NCBI GenBank assembly: GCA_002399085.1
Contig: DHCY01000044.1
Location: 42,183-106,182 of the forward strand
Direction: 5' to 3'
Source of the DNA: Anaerolineaceae bacterium UBA4890
GTDB lineage: Bacteria > Chloroflexota > Anaerolineae > Anaerolineales > Anaerolineaceae
Length of the DNA stretch: 64,000 nt
This document shows, in pieces, positions 53,042 through 61,389 of this stretch (within the stretch, counting starts at the first letter, position 1; each line of letters begins with the position of its first letter). The notes beneath the pieces are model-generated. The model saw only the letters and a program-made list of their open reading frames with translations, did not search any database and was not told the origin of the DNA. The translations under genes and the position numbers were made by a program.

Positions 53042-54121
53042 ATGACGGAAAAATTTTCTCCCGAATTTGGTCAGGCAGAATTGGATCTGCTCTCTCGCCT
53101 CAGTAACGCCCTGGCAGTTTCTGGCGATGAGCAGGAAGTGCGCGAGATCGTTTATGAGCAGTTGCAGGATTTTAAAGATTCCATGCACACCGATGCCATG
53201 GGCAATGTGCTCGTGCGCCATGAAGGCAGTGGTCCAAACCGACTGAAGGTGATGGTTGCCGCGCATATGGACGAAGTCGGCATGATGCTGACCAAGGAAG
53301 ATGGCGACGGATTGTTTGAATTTGTGGTTGTCGGTGGAGTCGACCCGCGTCAGTTGGTCGGTAAACCCGTCATGGTCGGTCGCGATCACATCCCAGGTGT
53401 GATCGGTACCAAGGCAATTCACCTGACCACAAAAGAGGAACGCGAACAAGCTCTCAAAGTGAATGCTCTGCGGATTGATGTTGGTCTGGGGGGTTCCAAA
53501 CTTGTCGAAATCGGTGACCGGGCAACCTTCTCCACCACCCTGCAAGTTTTGGGTCCCAGCCTGCGTGGTAAAGCCCTGGATGACCGGCTGGGTGTGTTCA
53601 ACCTGATTCAGCTGCTTAAAAATGCCCCTGAAAACATTGACCTGCTGGCGGCATTCACAGTCCAGGAAGAACTTGGCTTGCGCGGCGCTATCACAGCCGC
53701 CTATCAACTTAACCCTGATATTGGCATCGCCATGGATTCGACCCCGGCAAACGACTTGCCTCATTTTGACGGTGAAGAAAACACGACCCACAACACCAAA
53801 CTCGATGGTGGTCCGGCAATCTACCTGATGGACGGCGCCACCATTGGTGACCGGCGCTTGGTGAAATGGCTGACCGAAACCGCAGACGCAGAAGGCATAC
53901 CCTGGCAATATCGCCAACCCGGCAGGGGCGGCACCGATGCCGGCGCGATCCACAAGACCCGCGCGGGCGTACCCAGCGTGTCGGTTTCAGTACCCCAGCG
54001 TTATCTGCACTCGCCTGCCGGCTTGGTCCGGATTGATGATGAATTGAACACACTAAAACTAATGCATGCCGCACTTTCACGGCTCGATAAAAGCATCCTA
54101 ATCCCGCAGGAGAATAAATAA
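53042..54121 (+). CDS. M42-family aminopeptidase, paralogue 2
   Basis: 359 residues from the ATG preceded by GGGAG; a start four codons earlier inside the previous gene is less likely. Metal ligands: AAHMDEVGMM, GKALDDRLGVF, TVQEELGLRGA, AMDSTPAND and the terminal RYLHSPAGLVRIDD. It lies 2 bp after paralogue 1 and overlaps paralogue 3 by one base. Full length for the family. The three may assemble as mixed TET complexes with different specificities, which is inference. Confidence 0.92.
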   Translation: MTEKFSPEFGQAELDLLSRLSNALAVSGDEQEVREIVYEQLQDFKDSMHTDAMGNVLVRHEGSGPNRLKVMVAAHMDEVGMMLTKEDGDGLFEFVVVGGVDPRQLVGKPVMVGRDHIPGVIGTKAIHLTTKEEREQALKVNALRIDVGLGGSKLVEIGDRATFSTTLQVLGPSLRGKALDDRLGVFNLIQLLKNAPENIDLLAAFTVQEELGLRGAITAAYQLNPDIGIAMDSTPANDLPHFDGEENTTHNTKLDGGPAIYLMDGATIGDRRLVKWLTETADAEGIPWQYRQPGRGGTDAGAIHKTRAGVPSVSVSVPQRYLHSPAGLVRIDDELNTLKLMHAALSRLDKSILIPQENK

Positions 54122-55134
54122 TGGCAACGAAAAATCACGAATTATTAAACGTCTTACAGATGTTAGTCGAAACCCCAGGTCCATCGGGCTCCGAGCACCT
54201 GATCCGCTCTAAAATTGAAGCAGAGATCCGTGACCATGTTGACGAAGTCTACACCGACGCGCTTGGTAACCTGATCGCCAAAAAGGGCAGCAAAAAAGAA
54301 GGCGGCAGGCGTGTAATGGTTTCATCCCATGTTGATGAGATCGGGCTGATGGTTACACACGTCGATGAAAACGGCTTTGCCCGTTTCATCACCATTGGCG
54401 GAGTTAGCCCCCTGACTTGCCTGGGCGGCAGAGTGCTGTTCATGAACGGCACACAGGGTGTGATTGGCATGGAGAGGCTGGAAGCAAATGAGCAGCCCAG
54501 CCTGGCTAAACTCTTTATCGACACCGGCGCAACCTCAAAGGAAGACAGCAAGATTGGTGTGGGTGATGTTGCCGGTTTCGAGCGACCATTCATGAATATG
54601 GGCAAACGCCTGGTGGCGAAATCTATGGACGATCGTGCCGCGGTTGCCGTGGCAATTCAAGCTCTGAAAGCCGTCGAAAGCACGCCTAACGAAATTTTCT
54701 TCGTCTTCAGCGTGCAGGAAGAAGTCGGTTTACGCGGAGCCATCACCGCTGCTTATGGTGTTGACCCGGAAGTCGGTATTGCGGTCGATGTGACGCGCAC
54801 CGGAGATACGCCCAAGGGCGTCAAGATGGAAGTTGCTTTGGGTAAAGGTCCTGCCATCAAAGTGCGTGACTCATCCTTCATTGCTGATCCGCGAGTGGTC
54901 AACTGGATGGTTGAAGAAGCCAAAGCCCAGGGGCTGCCTTACCAGATGGAAGTTCTGGAAGCGGGCGGCACCGACGGCGCTGCAATCCAGCGCACACGCG
55001 CCGGTGTGCCGGCAGGGTGTCTTTCGATTCCGTGCCGCTACATCCATTCCCCCTCTGAAATGGTGGATGTGGATGACTTGCAGCAATCGGTCAGCCTGCT
55101 GACAGGTCTTTTAAGCAAATCGATTGAAATTTAA
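54121..55134 (+). CDS. M42-family aminopeptidase, paralogue 3
   Basis: 337 residues. Motifs: SSHVDEIGLM, AKSMDDRAAVAVA, SVQEEVGLRGA, AVDVTRTGD and CRYIHSPSEMVDVDD. The start overlaps the stop of paralogue 2 (TAATG). It closest resembles the canonical M42 type of the three. The metal-binding set is complete and the protein is likely active. The solute-binding lipoprotein gene follows 41 bp later. Confidence 0.93.
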   Translation: MATKNHELLNVLQMLVETPGPSGSEHLIRSKIEAEIRDHVDEVYTDALGNLIAKKGSKKEGGRRVMVSSHVDEIGLMVTHVDENGFARFITIGGVSPLTCLGGRVLFMNGTQGVIGMERLEANEQPSLAKLFIDTGATSKEDSKIGVGDVAGFERPFMNMGKRLVAKSMDDRAAVAVAIQALKAVESTPNEIFFVFSVQEEVGLRGAITAAYGVDPEVGIAVDVTRTGDTPKGVKMEVALGKGPAIKVRDSSFIADPRVVNWMVEEAKAQGLPYQMEVLEAGGTDGAAIQRTRAGVPAGCLSIPCRYIHSPSEMVDVDDLQQSVSLLTGLLSKSIEI

Positions 55135-55162
55135 GCTAAAAAGCACTTGTGCCGAGATGCTT

Positions 55163-55168
55163 TACAAT
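55163..55168 (+). promoter_or_regulatory. -10 element for the solute-binding lipoprotein gene
   Basis: TACAAT, 7 nt before the ATG, with no Shine-Dalgarno sequence present. Spacing fits a leaderless transcript, as for ligD. No good -35 is seen. Confidence 0.35.
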
Positions 55169-55175
55169 TAATTTT

Positions 55176-56516
55176 ATGAAAAAGATAAAGTTTGGGCTCA
55201 AAAGCTTTCTTACACGAGGCGGGCTGATTGCGGTATTGCTGGTAATGTTAGTGGTTTCGGCTTGCGAAGGCTTGCCTGTCGAAATTCAACTCCCCTGGAT
55301 AAATACACCCGTGCCAAGCAAAGAGACGGAACCACCGGTTGAGGTAGACTTCACCCTTACACCAGAATCCCCAGAACCCGAACCTACCCAGACTCGTGAA
55401 GCAACTGTTAAAGAGTTGATTCTCTGGCTCCCTCCAGAGTTGAGCCCCTTCGATGAAACCCCTGCAGCCCAGCTATTGCAGGAAAAACTGGACAATTTTG
55501 CGCAAGAAAAGCAGGTGAAAATCGTTGTGCGTGTAAAGGCGCGAACCGGCAGTGGCAGCCTGATTGACGCGCTGACCGCCACCAAGCCGACTGCCCCCGA
55601 AATTTTGCCCGATCTGATTGTGCTTTCTGCCACCGACCTGGAATTGGCGGTTGAACGTGAGCTCGTCTACCCGCATGATCGTATGGTTGAAATGATGACT
55701 GACACCGACTGGTATCCTTTTGGGCAAGAGTTGAGCCAGGTCGGCAATGAGGCTATGGCAATTCCTTTGCTGACCAACCCGCTTAGTCTGGTCTACAACA
55801 AAGCCTCCTTGCTGCCACCCTCCGATGACTGGCTGGCGATCCAGGATAATTTTGGGGTTTTTGGTTTCGCGGCTGATGATTCCCAGGCAAAATACCTGTT
55901 GCTGCTTTACATTGCAGCCGGAGGCGACGTGATGGATGCCCAGGGTCGCGCGATTTTACAGGAAGGACCCCTGGTCGAAGCACTGACAGCCTTAAAAGAA
56001 GGACTTTCTTCACTGCATATCAGCACTCTCTCGATTGGTTTCCAAACCGAAGACCAGGTTTGGAATGCTTTTGCCACACGCGGCTTGGATACAGCGGTGG
56101 TTACGATTGGCTTGGTTCTAAATCGGCAGGCGGAAAACGAAAACCAACCAAACGCCGCCTTGACCAAACCGGAGATCACACTGGGCACTGCTTTTGGTTG
56201 GGCATTGGGTAACCCTGACCTTGCCAGGCAGGAATTAGCTTTGGATTTATTGGCAGAACTGAGCGAAACCGAGTTTCTCGCCAACTGGAGCGAGGCTCTG
56301 GGTCGTCTGCCAGCCCGTCCTTCGGCGTTGGCTACCTGGCAAGATCAAAACCTTCTGCCGGCGCTCGAATCCATCGCTCATGCCACCAGCCTCTACCCAT
56401 CAGAAACTGTTATGAACCGCCTTGGTCCGGCACTGCGCAACGCCACCCTGCTCATTCTGCGAGATGGTGCCGACCCTGTCGAGACTGCTAAAACTACCAT
56501 AGAGAGCATTAAATGA
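55176..56516 (+). CDS. Extracellular solute-binding lipoprotein
   Basis: 446 residues. The signal peptide ends VVSACEG (lipidated Cys30). A short Pro/Glu/Thr linker runs to ~75. The rest is a two-lobed periplasmic-binding fold of the carbohydrate/oligopeptide type: ELILWLPPELSPFDETP, LPDLIVLSATDLELA, GNEAMAIPLLTNPLSLVYNKA (hinge) and a C-terminal GLVLNRQAENE. It would deliver a solute to an ABC importer; no permease or ATPase follows, so it may serve a distant transporter or act as a sensor. It overlaps the next gene by 4 nt. Confidence 0.85.
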   Translation: MKKIKFGLKSFLTRGGLIAVLLVMLVVSACEGLPVEIQLPWINTPVPSKETEPPVEVDFTLTPESPEPEPTQTREATVKELILWLPPELSPFDETPAAQLLQEKLDNFAQEKQVKIVVRVKARTGSGSLIDALTATKPTAPEILPDLIVLSATDLELAVERELVYPHDRMVEMMTDTDWYPFGQELSQVGNEAMAIPLLTNPLSLVYNKASLLPPSDDWLAIQDNFGVFGFAADDSQAKYLLLLYIAAGGDVMDAQGRAILQEGPLVEALTALKEGLSSLHISTLSIGFQTEDQVWNAFATRGLDTAVVTIGLVLNRQAENENQPNAALTKPEITLGTAFGWALGNPDLARQELALDLLAELSETEFLANWSEALGRLPARPSALATWQDQNLLPALESIAHATSLYPSETVMNRLGPALRNATLLILRDGADPVETAKTTIESIK

Positions 56517-56839
56517 ACCGCGAACCAGCAGAAAATCAGAACGCCAATCGCCTGAATGGAACCATCTGGACTGTTGTTGTCCTCGTTGTAATGGTGATTG
56601 CACTGGTCCTGTTTGTGATGACCAACGATCGCGCTGACAGCGTCACGGCAATCGCCTTGACCCGAACAGTAGCGTATCTGCAGACAGCCACCATTGAAGC
56701 CCTGGTTATAGGCGAGCCCTACCCCGTTGAGCCGCTGCCTGTGGTCAGTGTCAATGGTATTTTAATTACGGGGAGTCTGCTGGTCATGGTTGTACTTTTC
56801 GCAGTGATTCGTGAAGCCATTTTGCACAAGAGAGCGTAG
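56513..56839 (+). CDS. Small two-helix membrane protein
   Basis: 108 residues with membrane helices at ~17-38 and ~80-101, and a ~40-residue loop between (RTVAYLQTATIEALVIGEPY). It is translationally coupled (ATGA overlap) with the binding lipoprotein and 8 bp before the M24 peptidase. No motif is recognised. It could be a partner of the binding lipoprotein, by context only. Confidence 0.7.
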   Translation: MNREPAENQNANRLNGTIWTVVVLVVMVIALVLFVMTNDRADSVTAIALTRTVAYLQTATIEALVIGEPYPVEPLPVVSVNGILITGSLLVMVVLFAVIREAILHKRA

Positions 56840-56847
56840 GTTTTTAC

Positions 56848-57987
56848 ATGACCGATCGGATTGGAACTTTACGCGATACTTTTTTGCGCTTTGGATTTGA
56901 CGGCGTAGTGGTGAACCCGGGTGCCAGCCTGCGCTGGTTGACAGGGCTGGCCTTTCACCTGATGGAGCGACCGGTGTTGCTCTATTTTGGTAAAACTGGT
57001 AAGGCGCATATCATCCTCCCGGAATTGGAACTGGCAAAACTGGAAGGGCTGGAAGGGGAGCTTGAAATTCATCCCTTTGGTGATGACCCCGCTACCTGGC
57101 AAAGTGTTTTTGCCGCCGCACTTGCTTTCGCGCAGGATGGCTTGCGCATAGGCGTCGAACCGACTGGATTGCGATTTTTGGAATTGGATTTACTTCAAAA
57201 AGCTTTACCAACTGCCACCTTTGTTGATGCCAGCCCGGTGTTTGCGAACTTGCGCATGGAGAAAGACGAGCATGAACTTGCAAAGATGCGCAAAGCCGCT
57301 GTTATTGCCGAAGCAGCCTTGTTGGAAACGCTGCGCACCATCCGGGTTGGGCAAACGGAGAAAGAGATCGCCTCTGAATTGGTGATCCAGCTCTACCGGC
57401 ATGGCTCTGATACCGAACTTCCTTTCGCGCCGATCGTATCTTCCGGATCAAACAGCGCCAACCCGCACGCTTCCCCCTCTGAACGCCGCTTGCATTCCGG
57501 CGATGTGCTCTTGTTCGATTGGGGCGCCGGGTTTGAAGGCTACTTTTCGGATATCACGCGTTGTTTCTTTGTTGATTTCGTTGATGAACGCATGATCGAC
57601 GCTGCCGAAACTGTGCAGCGATCTAACCATTACGCTGTGGCGGCGGTCAGACCTGGAATGACAACCGGAGAGGTGGATGCAATCGCCCGACAGGAGATTG
57701 AAGAGAGCGGTTTTGGCAATTATTTCACTCATCGCACCGGGCATGGTTTGGGGATGGAAGCGCACGAAGCGCCCTACATTTTCAGTGGCAACCAGTTGGT
57801 TTTGAAAAAGGGCATGGTCTTCACAATCGAACCCGGAATCTACCTGCCCGGATTGGGCGGTATCCGTATTGAAGACAACGTGGTTGTCACCGAAGATGGT
57901 TTCAACTGCCTTACAACCCTGCCGAGAGAGGTAAAGACCATCGAGCGTTACCTGGAATTGATGGATTTCTTTGGAGGTCTGGTTTGA
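56848..57987 (+). CDS. M24-family Xaa-Pro peptidase
   Basis: 379 residues. An N-terminal creatinase-type domain (~1-130) is followed by the pita-bread metallopeptidase domain: DWGAGFEGYFSDITRCF (~222-238, two Asp ligands), RTGHGLGMEAHEAPYI (His), FTIEPGIYLPGLGGIRIED (two Glu). It removes a residue before proline from peptides. It fits the peptidase cluster with the three M42 enzymes, which leave Xaa-Pro bonds uncut. The stop overlaps the next start (TTGA). Confidence 0.93.
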   Translation: MTDRIGTLRDTFLRFGFDGVVVNPGASLRWLTGLAFHLMERPVLLYFGKTGKAHIILPELELAKLEGLEGELEIHPFGDDPATWQSVFAAALAFAQDGLRIGVEPTGLRFLELDLLQKALPTATFVDASPVFANLRMEKDEHELAKMRKAAVIAEAALLETLRTIRVGQTEKEIASELVIQLYRHGSDTELPFAPIVSSGSNSANPHASPSERRLHSGDVLLFDWGAGFEGYFSDITRCFFVDFVDERMIDAAETVQRSNHYAVAAVRPGMTTGEVDAIARQEIEESGFGNYFTHRTGHGLGMEAHEAPYIFSGNQLVLKKGMVFTIEPGIYLPGLGGIRIEDNVVVTEDGFNCLTTLPREVKTIERYLELMDFFGGLV

Positions 57988-58634
57988 AGTTAGCCTACGA
58001 AACCCTCGTGGTCGGTCCGATGGACAATAACGTTTATATCCTGGTGGATTTGGATACAAAGGATTGCGTGATTGTTGATCCTGGCTTTATGCCCCAATCT
58101 CAGTTGGATTTCATTAAAGAGAAAGGTTGGAATCTGCGCCAAATCTGGGTCACCCACGGACATTTTGACCACACTGCCGGCGTGAAAGCGCTGAGTGAAG
58201 CCTTTGAACCGCACATTCCGATCGCCATGCACCCTGAAAGTTTTGATTGGGCAAAGGAAAACCCCTCTTCCGGAATGTATGGCATCAGCGTTGATGAGGT
58301 GCCGCAGGTCGACATACAGTTAAAGCATGGCATGTGGCTTGCCATTGACCCGCAAAGTGATGAAAAAGTTGTGGAAGTCCGGGATGTCTCGGGGCATAAC
58401 CCCGGGTCGGTCATCTTTTATTGCCCACAATTGAAGATTGCCTTCGTGGGCGATGCGGTTTTTAAAGGTAGCATTGGCAGAACCGATTTCGCCGGCAGCG
58501 ACCATATGCTGCTGTTGAACAACATCCGAGAGCAGATCTACAGCCTGCCAGAAGACACCATTTTGCTCCCCGGGCACATGGATCCTACCACCGTCGCCCA
58601 CGAAAAACCTTTCAATCCGTTTGTAAGGCTATAA
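57984..58634 (+). CDS. Metallo-beta-lactamase-fold hydrolase
   Basis: 216 residues starting with TTG, which overlaps the peptidase stop and has GGAGGT 9 nt upstream. Zinc-binding THGHFDHTAG (~54-63), SGHNPGS (third His), FVGDAVF (Asp) and LLPGHM (last His) follow the glyoxalase II-like pattern. These enzymes hydrolyse thioesters or similar substrates. Being last in the peptidase cluster does not fix its substrate. Confidence 0.9.
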   Translation: MKLAYETLVVGPMDNNVYILVDLDTKDCVIVDPGFMPQSQLDFIKEKGWNLRQIWVTHGHFDHTAGVKALSEAFEPHIPIAMHPESFDWAKENPSSGMYGISVDEVPQVDIQLKHGMWLAIDPQSDEKVVEVRDVSGHNPGSVIFYCPQLKIAFVGDAVFKGSIGRTDFAGSDHMLLLNNIREQIYSLPEDTILLPGHMDPTTVAHEKPFNPFVRL

Positions 58635-58702
58635 AAGCAAAATACGGATTGCGACCGAACCCAAAGTCCCCACGCGAAGGGGATCTTAGAATCCGCCAGA
58701 GG

Positions 58703-59161
58703 TTACTTCGGCTCTTCCATCGCTGCTTCAAGGTCGGCAAAATTCGGTTTTGGCTGCTTTTCCATGGCAGCCCAAATTCGTTTTGACTGCCCGGGGTTAG
58801 CTTTCAATAACCATTCGTCCATTTTTTCCGGGATCACCTGCCAGGTCAGCCCCCAGCGGTCTTTCAACCAGCCCATCGCCAGTTCTTCTCCACCGTCTGA
58901 AAGCGCTGCCCATTTTTCGTCGAGTTCAGCCTGATCTTTGCATAATAGCATCAGCGAAATTGCTTCAGTGAACTTAAAATGGGGACCTCCATCGATAGCT
59001 GTGAGGTGCAGATCTCCTAGGTGAAAGCGGACCGAAAATAATCTGCCATCGGGGTAATATTGGATATCATCAATTCCTGACCCTTCGATCAGGCTTGTAT
59101 AAAAAGTAACGGCTTCCACGGCACCGCTATCGTACCAAAGCATCGGGATTACCTTTTTCAT
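58703..59161 (-). CDS. VOC-family protein, PhnB-like
   Basis: 152 residues from the ATG with AAGGAG upstream (a longer reading frame is rejected). Begins MKKVIPMLWYDSGAVEAVTF and has GPHFKFTEAISLMLLCKDQAE and WGLTWQVIPEKMDEWLLKANP, as in the PhnB/3-demethylubiquinone-methyltransferase-like group of the glyoxalase fold. Enzymatic role unknown; many are uncharacterised. It ends the cysEK stretch with a 25-bp gap from cysE. Confidence 0.85.
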   Translation of the reverse strand: MKKVIPMLWYDSGAVEAVTFYTSLIEGSGIDDIQYYPDGRLFSVRFHLGDLHLTAIDGGPHFKFTEAISLMLLCKDQAELDEKWAALSDGGEELAMGWLKDRWGLTWQVIPEKMDEWLLKANPGQSKRIWAAMEKQPKPNFADLEAAMEEPK

Positions 59162-59186
59162 TTTTCTCCTTATTTGCCCAGGCTGT

Positions 59187-59963
59187 TCAAATCGAATAGT
59201 CTGAGCCATCCTCAAGCACCCAGAAATCGTTATCATCCAGGTGCAATATTGAGATATGGTGGCTGTGCATTTCCAGCTTTTCTTCGATCACATCAAGCCG
59301 AGCCATCAGATCCTTCAGATTGTTCGCCAGGGCGTCAGGCAGGCTGCCATGATCGAGGTCTGTAAGCCGACCATCCAATGACACCTTGCGCCGGATGATT
59401 TGCCCGGGCACCCCTACCACCACCGATTGAGGTGGAACATCTTTCACCACCACCGAGTTGGCACCAATGCGGCTGTGAGCGCCAATAACAATGTCTCCCA
59501 AAATCTTGGCACCCGCGCCCACCACCACGCACGATTCCAGGGTGGGGTGGCGTTTGACTTTCTCAAGGCTGGTTCCGCCCAAGGTGACGCCATGATAAAT
59601 GGTCACGTCATCCCCAACCACCGAGGTTTCGCCGATGACCACGCCCATACCATGGTCAATGAAGACCCTGCGACCAATCACCGCGCCTGGGTGGATTTCG
59701 ACACCTGTGAAGAATCGGGACACCTGCGCCAAAAAGCGCGCCAACCCCTTGAGTCCTTTCTTCCAAAGCCAATGTTCAAAATGATGCGCCCAGAGCGCAT
59801 GCAAACCGGAATAAGTTGTGAACACGCTGAACTTGCTGGTCGCAGCCGGGTCGCGCTCGACAGCGCAGCGTAAATCTTCGGCGATCCAGCCAAAAAATCC
59901 TGATTTGACAGATGACTCATGACCACAGCCGGGGGGGCACGAAGAAGCAGCTCTTTCAGCCAT
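59187..59963 (-). CDS. cysE: Serine O-acetyltransferase
   Basis: 258 residues. After an N-terminal helical part, the left-handed beta-helix hexapeptide repeats hold the signature IHPGAVIGRRVFIDHGMGVVIGE (~115-137, catalytic His) and TIYHGVTLGGTSLEK. It makes O-acetylserine from serine and acetyl-CoA. Its start overlaps the stop of cysK by 8 nt, so product and next enzyme are made together. The C-terminal extension (~225-258, EEKLEMHSHHISILHLDD) is longer than usual and could carry the feedback tail. Confidence 0.92.
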   Translation of the reverse strand: MAERAASSCPPGCGHESSVKSGFFGWIAEDLRCAVERDPAATSKFSVFTTYSGLHALWAHHFEHWLWKKGLKGLARFLAQVSRFFTGVEIHPGAVIGRRVFIDHGMGVVIGETSVVGDDVTIYHGVTLGGTSLEKVKRHPTLESCVVVGAGAKILGDIVIGAHSRIGANSVVVKDVPPQSVVVGVPGQIIRRKVSLDGRLTDLDHGSLPDALANNLKDLMARLDVIEEKLEMHSHHISILHLDDNDFWVLEDGSDYSI

Positions 59964-60897
59964 TCAGTTCCTCCCTGATCCTGGCGTACAGCGCCGTGGA
60001 AAGGTAACGCTCAGCAAAACTTGGCACGATCACAACAATCCGCTTGCCCTTGTTTTCATCGCGGTTTGCCACCTGAAGCGCAGCCCAAACCGCGGCACCA
60101 GAAGATATGCCACCTGGTATTCCTTCGAGTGCTGCCATTTGCCGGGTTGTGCTGAAGGCGTCTTCTGTACTCACTTTGATAACTTCGTTGATCAGGCTCC
60201 GGTTTAAAATCGAAGGAATAAAACCTGCGCCTATTCCCTGCAGCATATGCGGACCAGGCTGACCGCCAGAAAGCACGGGTGAGTCGCTGGGCTCAACTGC
60301 AATGATCTCGATGTTGGGGTTCTGCTCGCGAAGGTATTCGCCGGCACCGGTCAGGGTGCCGCCAGTGCCTACCCCTGAGACCAGGATCTCAACCCTGCCA
60401 TCCGAATCTTCCCAGATTTCGGGTCCAGTTGTCAGACGGTGAATACGGGGGTTAGCCAGGTTGTTAAACTGATCTGCCATCCAATAGCGATAATCTTGCT
60501 TGCACATTTGTTTTGCTTGTTCGATAGCTCCAGCCATGCCCCCTGCTGCCGGAGTGAGCACCAGTTCAGCTCCCATCGCCCGCAGCAAAACTTTTCGTTC
60601 CATGCTCACCGATTCAGGCATCACAATCACAGATTTGTAACCCCGCGCCGCTGCCACGAACGCCAGCCCGATGCCAGTGTTACCGCTGGTAGCTTCCATG
60701 ATGATGCTTTCCGGGTGCAGCGTTCCTGCCGCTTCAGCATCGTCCACCATACTGACCGCAATGCGGTCTTTGACGCTATGAGCAGGGTTGAAAAATTCTA
60801 ATTTTGCATAAATTTCTACCCATTTGGGTTTCATCCGCGATAGTCGAACCAAAGGCGTGTGCCCGACTACTTGTGTCATGTCATGATAAATTTTCAT
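59956..60897 (-). CDS. cysK: Cysteine synthase A (O-acetylserine sulfhydrylase)
   Basis: 313 residues, PLP fold type II. Schiff-base Lys43 in NPAHSVKDRIAVSM, substrate loop TSGNTGIGLAFVAA (~70), phosphate-binding GTGGTLTG (~177) and SSGAA near the end are all present. It forms cysteine from O-acetylserine and sulfide. GGAGAT precedes the ATG. It is the first gene of cysK-cysE and is preceded by an unusual attenuator-like leader. Confidence 0.96.
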   Translation of the reverse strand: MKIYHDMTQVVGHTPLVRLSRMKPKWVEIYAKLEFFNPAHSVKDRIAVSMVDDAEAAGTLHPESIIMEATSGNTGIGLAFVAAARGYKSVIVMPESVSMERKVLLRAMGAELVLTPAAGGMAGAIEQAKQMCKQDYRYWMADQFNNLANPRIHRLTTGPEIWEDSDGRVEILVSGVGTGGTLTGAGEYLREQNPNIEIIAVEPSDSPVLSGGQPGPHMLQGIGAGFIPSILNRSLINEVIKVSTEDAFSTTRQMAALEGIPGGISSGAAVWAALQVANRDENKGKRIVVIVPSFAERYLSTALYARIREELNG

Positions 60898-60929
60898 TAG
60901 TATCTCCGGTTGTTTTTAGTTATGAGCCA

Positions 60930-61079
60930 TTAAATAAAAATAGCAGCGTGCTTCACTCCGGTCGCGGGGGAGGACCGCTGCTGCTGGTTTGGCTCTGGTA
61001 AATCAGCGCACGCGGTTAGCTTCCCCGCCCTGGACACAAGCATAGAAAAGAAACCGAAAGTACTTTTTGGCTAAACATT
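60930..61079 (-). promoter_or_regulatory. Attenuator-like leader of cysK-cysE
   Basis: The ~180-nt leader ends in an AGCAGCG/CGCTGCT hairpin (60942-60982) with an inner GGTC/GACC stem and ATTTTTATTT, a rho-independent terminator 45 nt before cysK. The loop CTCCCCCGC can pair with upstream GCGGGGAAG, an alternative fold that would break the terminator. A 37-codon open frame (MLVSRAGKLTACADL) spans the region and includes one Cys codon. No T-box motif, SAM-I core or other riboswitch I know is visible. Confidence 0.5.
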
Positions 61080-61085
61080 GAGAGA

Positions 61086-61113
61086 ATTATAGACTTGGAG
61101 GATTAGGAATCAA
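61086..61113 (-). promoter_or_regulatory. Promoter of cysK-cysE
   Basis: -35 TTGATT (61108-61113), 16-bp spacer, -10 TATAAT (61086-61091), read on the minus strand. Transcription should start near 61079. Confidence 0.65.
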
Positions 61114-61150
61114 AGAGCGTGTATAACGAGGCTTGTTTTTAGTAGTGTAA

Positions 61151-61277
61151 CGGCCGGTGTCCGTTCCGTACAATGCGGGGTGCCTGTTCTGTACTCGTTG
61201 GAACGGCCGGTGTCCGTTCCGTACAATGCGGGGTGATTGTTCCGTACAATCCGAGGTGCCCGTTCCATACATTGTGC
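61151..61277. repeat. Tandem ~23-bp hairpin repeats between cysK and the ABC operon
   Basis: About five units of GGTGTCCGTTCCGTACAATG type, some diverged (GGGTGCCTGTTCTGTAC). Pairs of units form GGAACGG-CCGGTGT-CCGTTCC hairpins. The same hairpin with changed but still pairing arms lies in the leuS T-box leader. Confidence 0.75.
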
Positions 61278-61338
61278 TGGAAGAGACCGCCACAATCGCG
61301 CAAGTGACGATTTACATCATTGTCATTAGGCAAAGATG

Positions 61339-61344
61339 TATAAT
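61339..61344 (+). promoter_or_regulatory. -10 element of the ABC operon
   Basis: TATAAT 45 nt before the ATPase start codon; no good -35. Confidence 0.4.
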
Positions 61345-61389
61345 TAGCGAGGTTTAAATCCTTGCTCTGATGGACCCTGGGAGTCTCGA

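Noticed and set aside
52919..53953. 344-codon minus-strand frame over the second M42 gene
   Set aside because: Antisense to intact metal-binding motifs; no start signals.
60930..61079. T-box or SAM-I riboswitch upstream of cysK
   Set aside because: The T-box core (AGGGTGGNACCGCG) and the SAM-I core are absent; only a generic terminator with a competing stem is visible.
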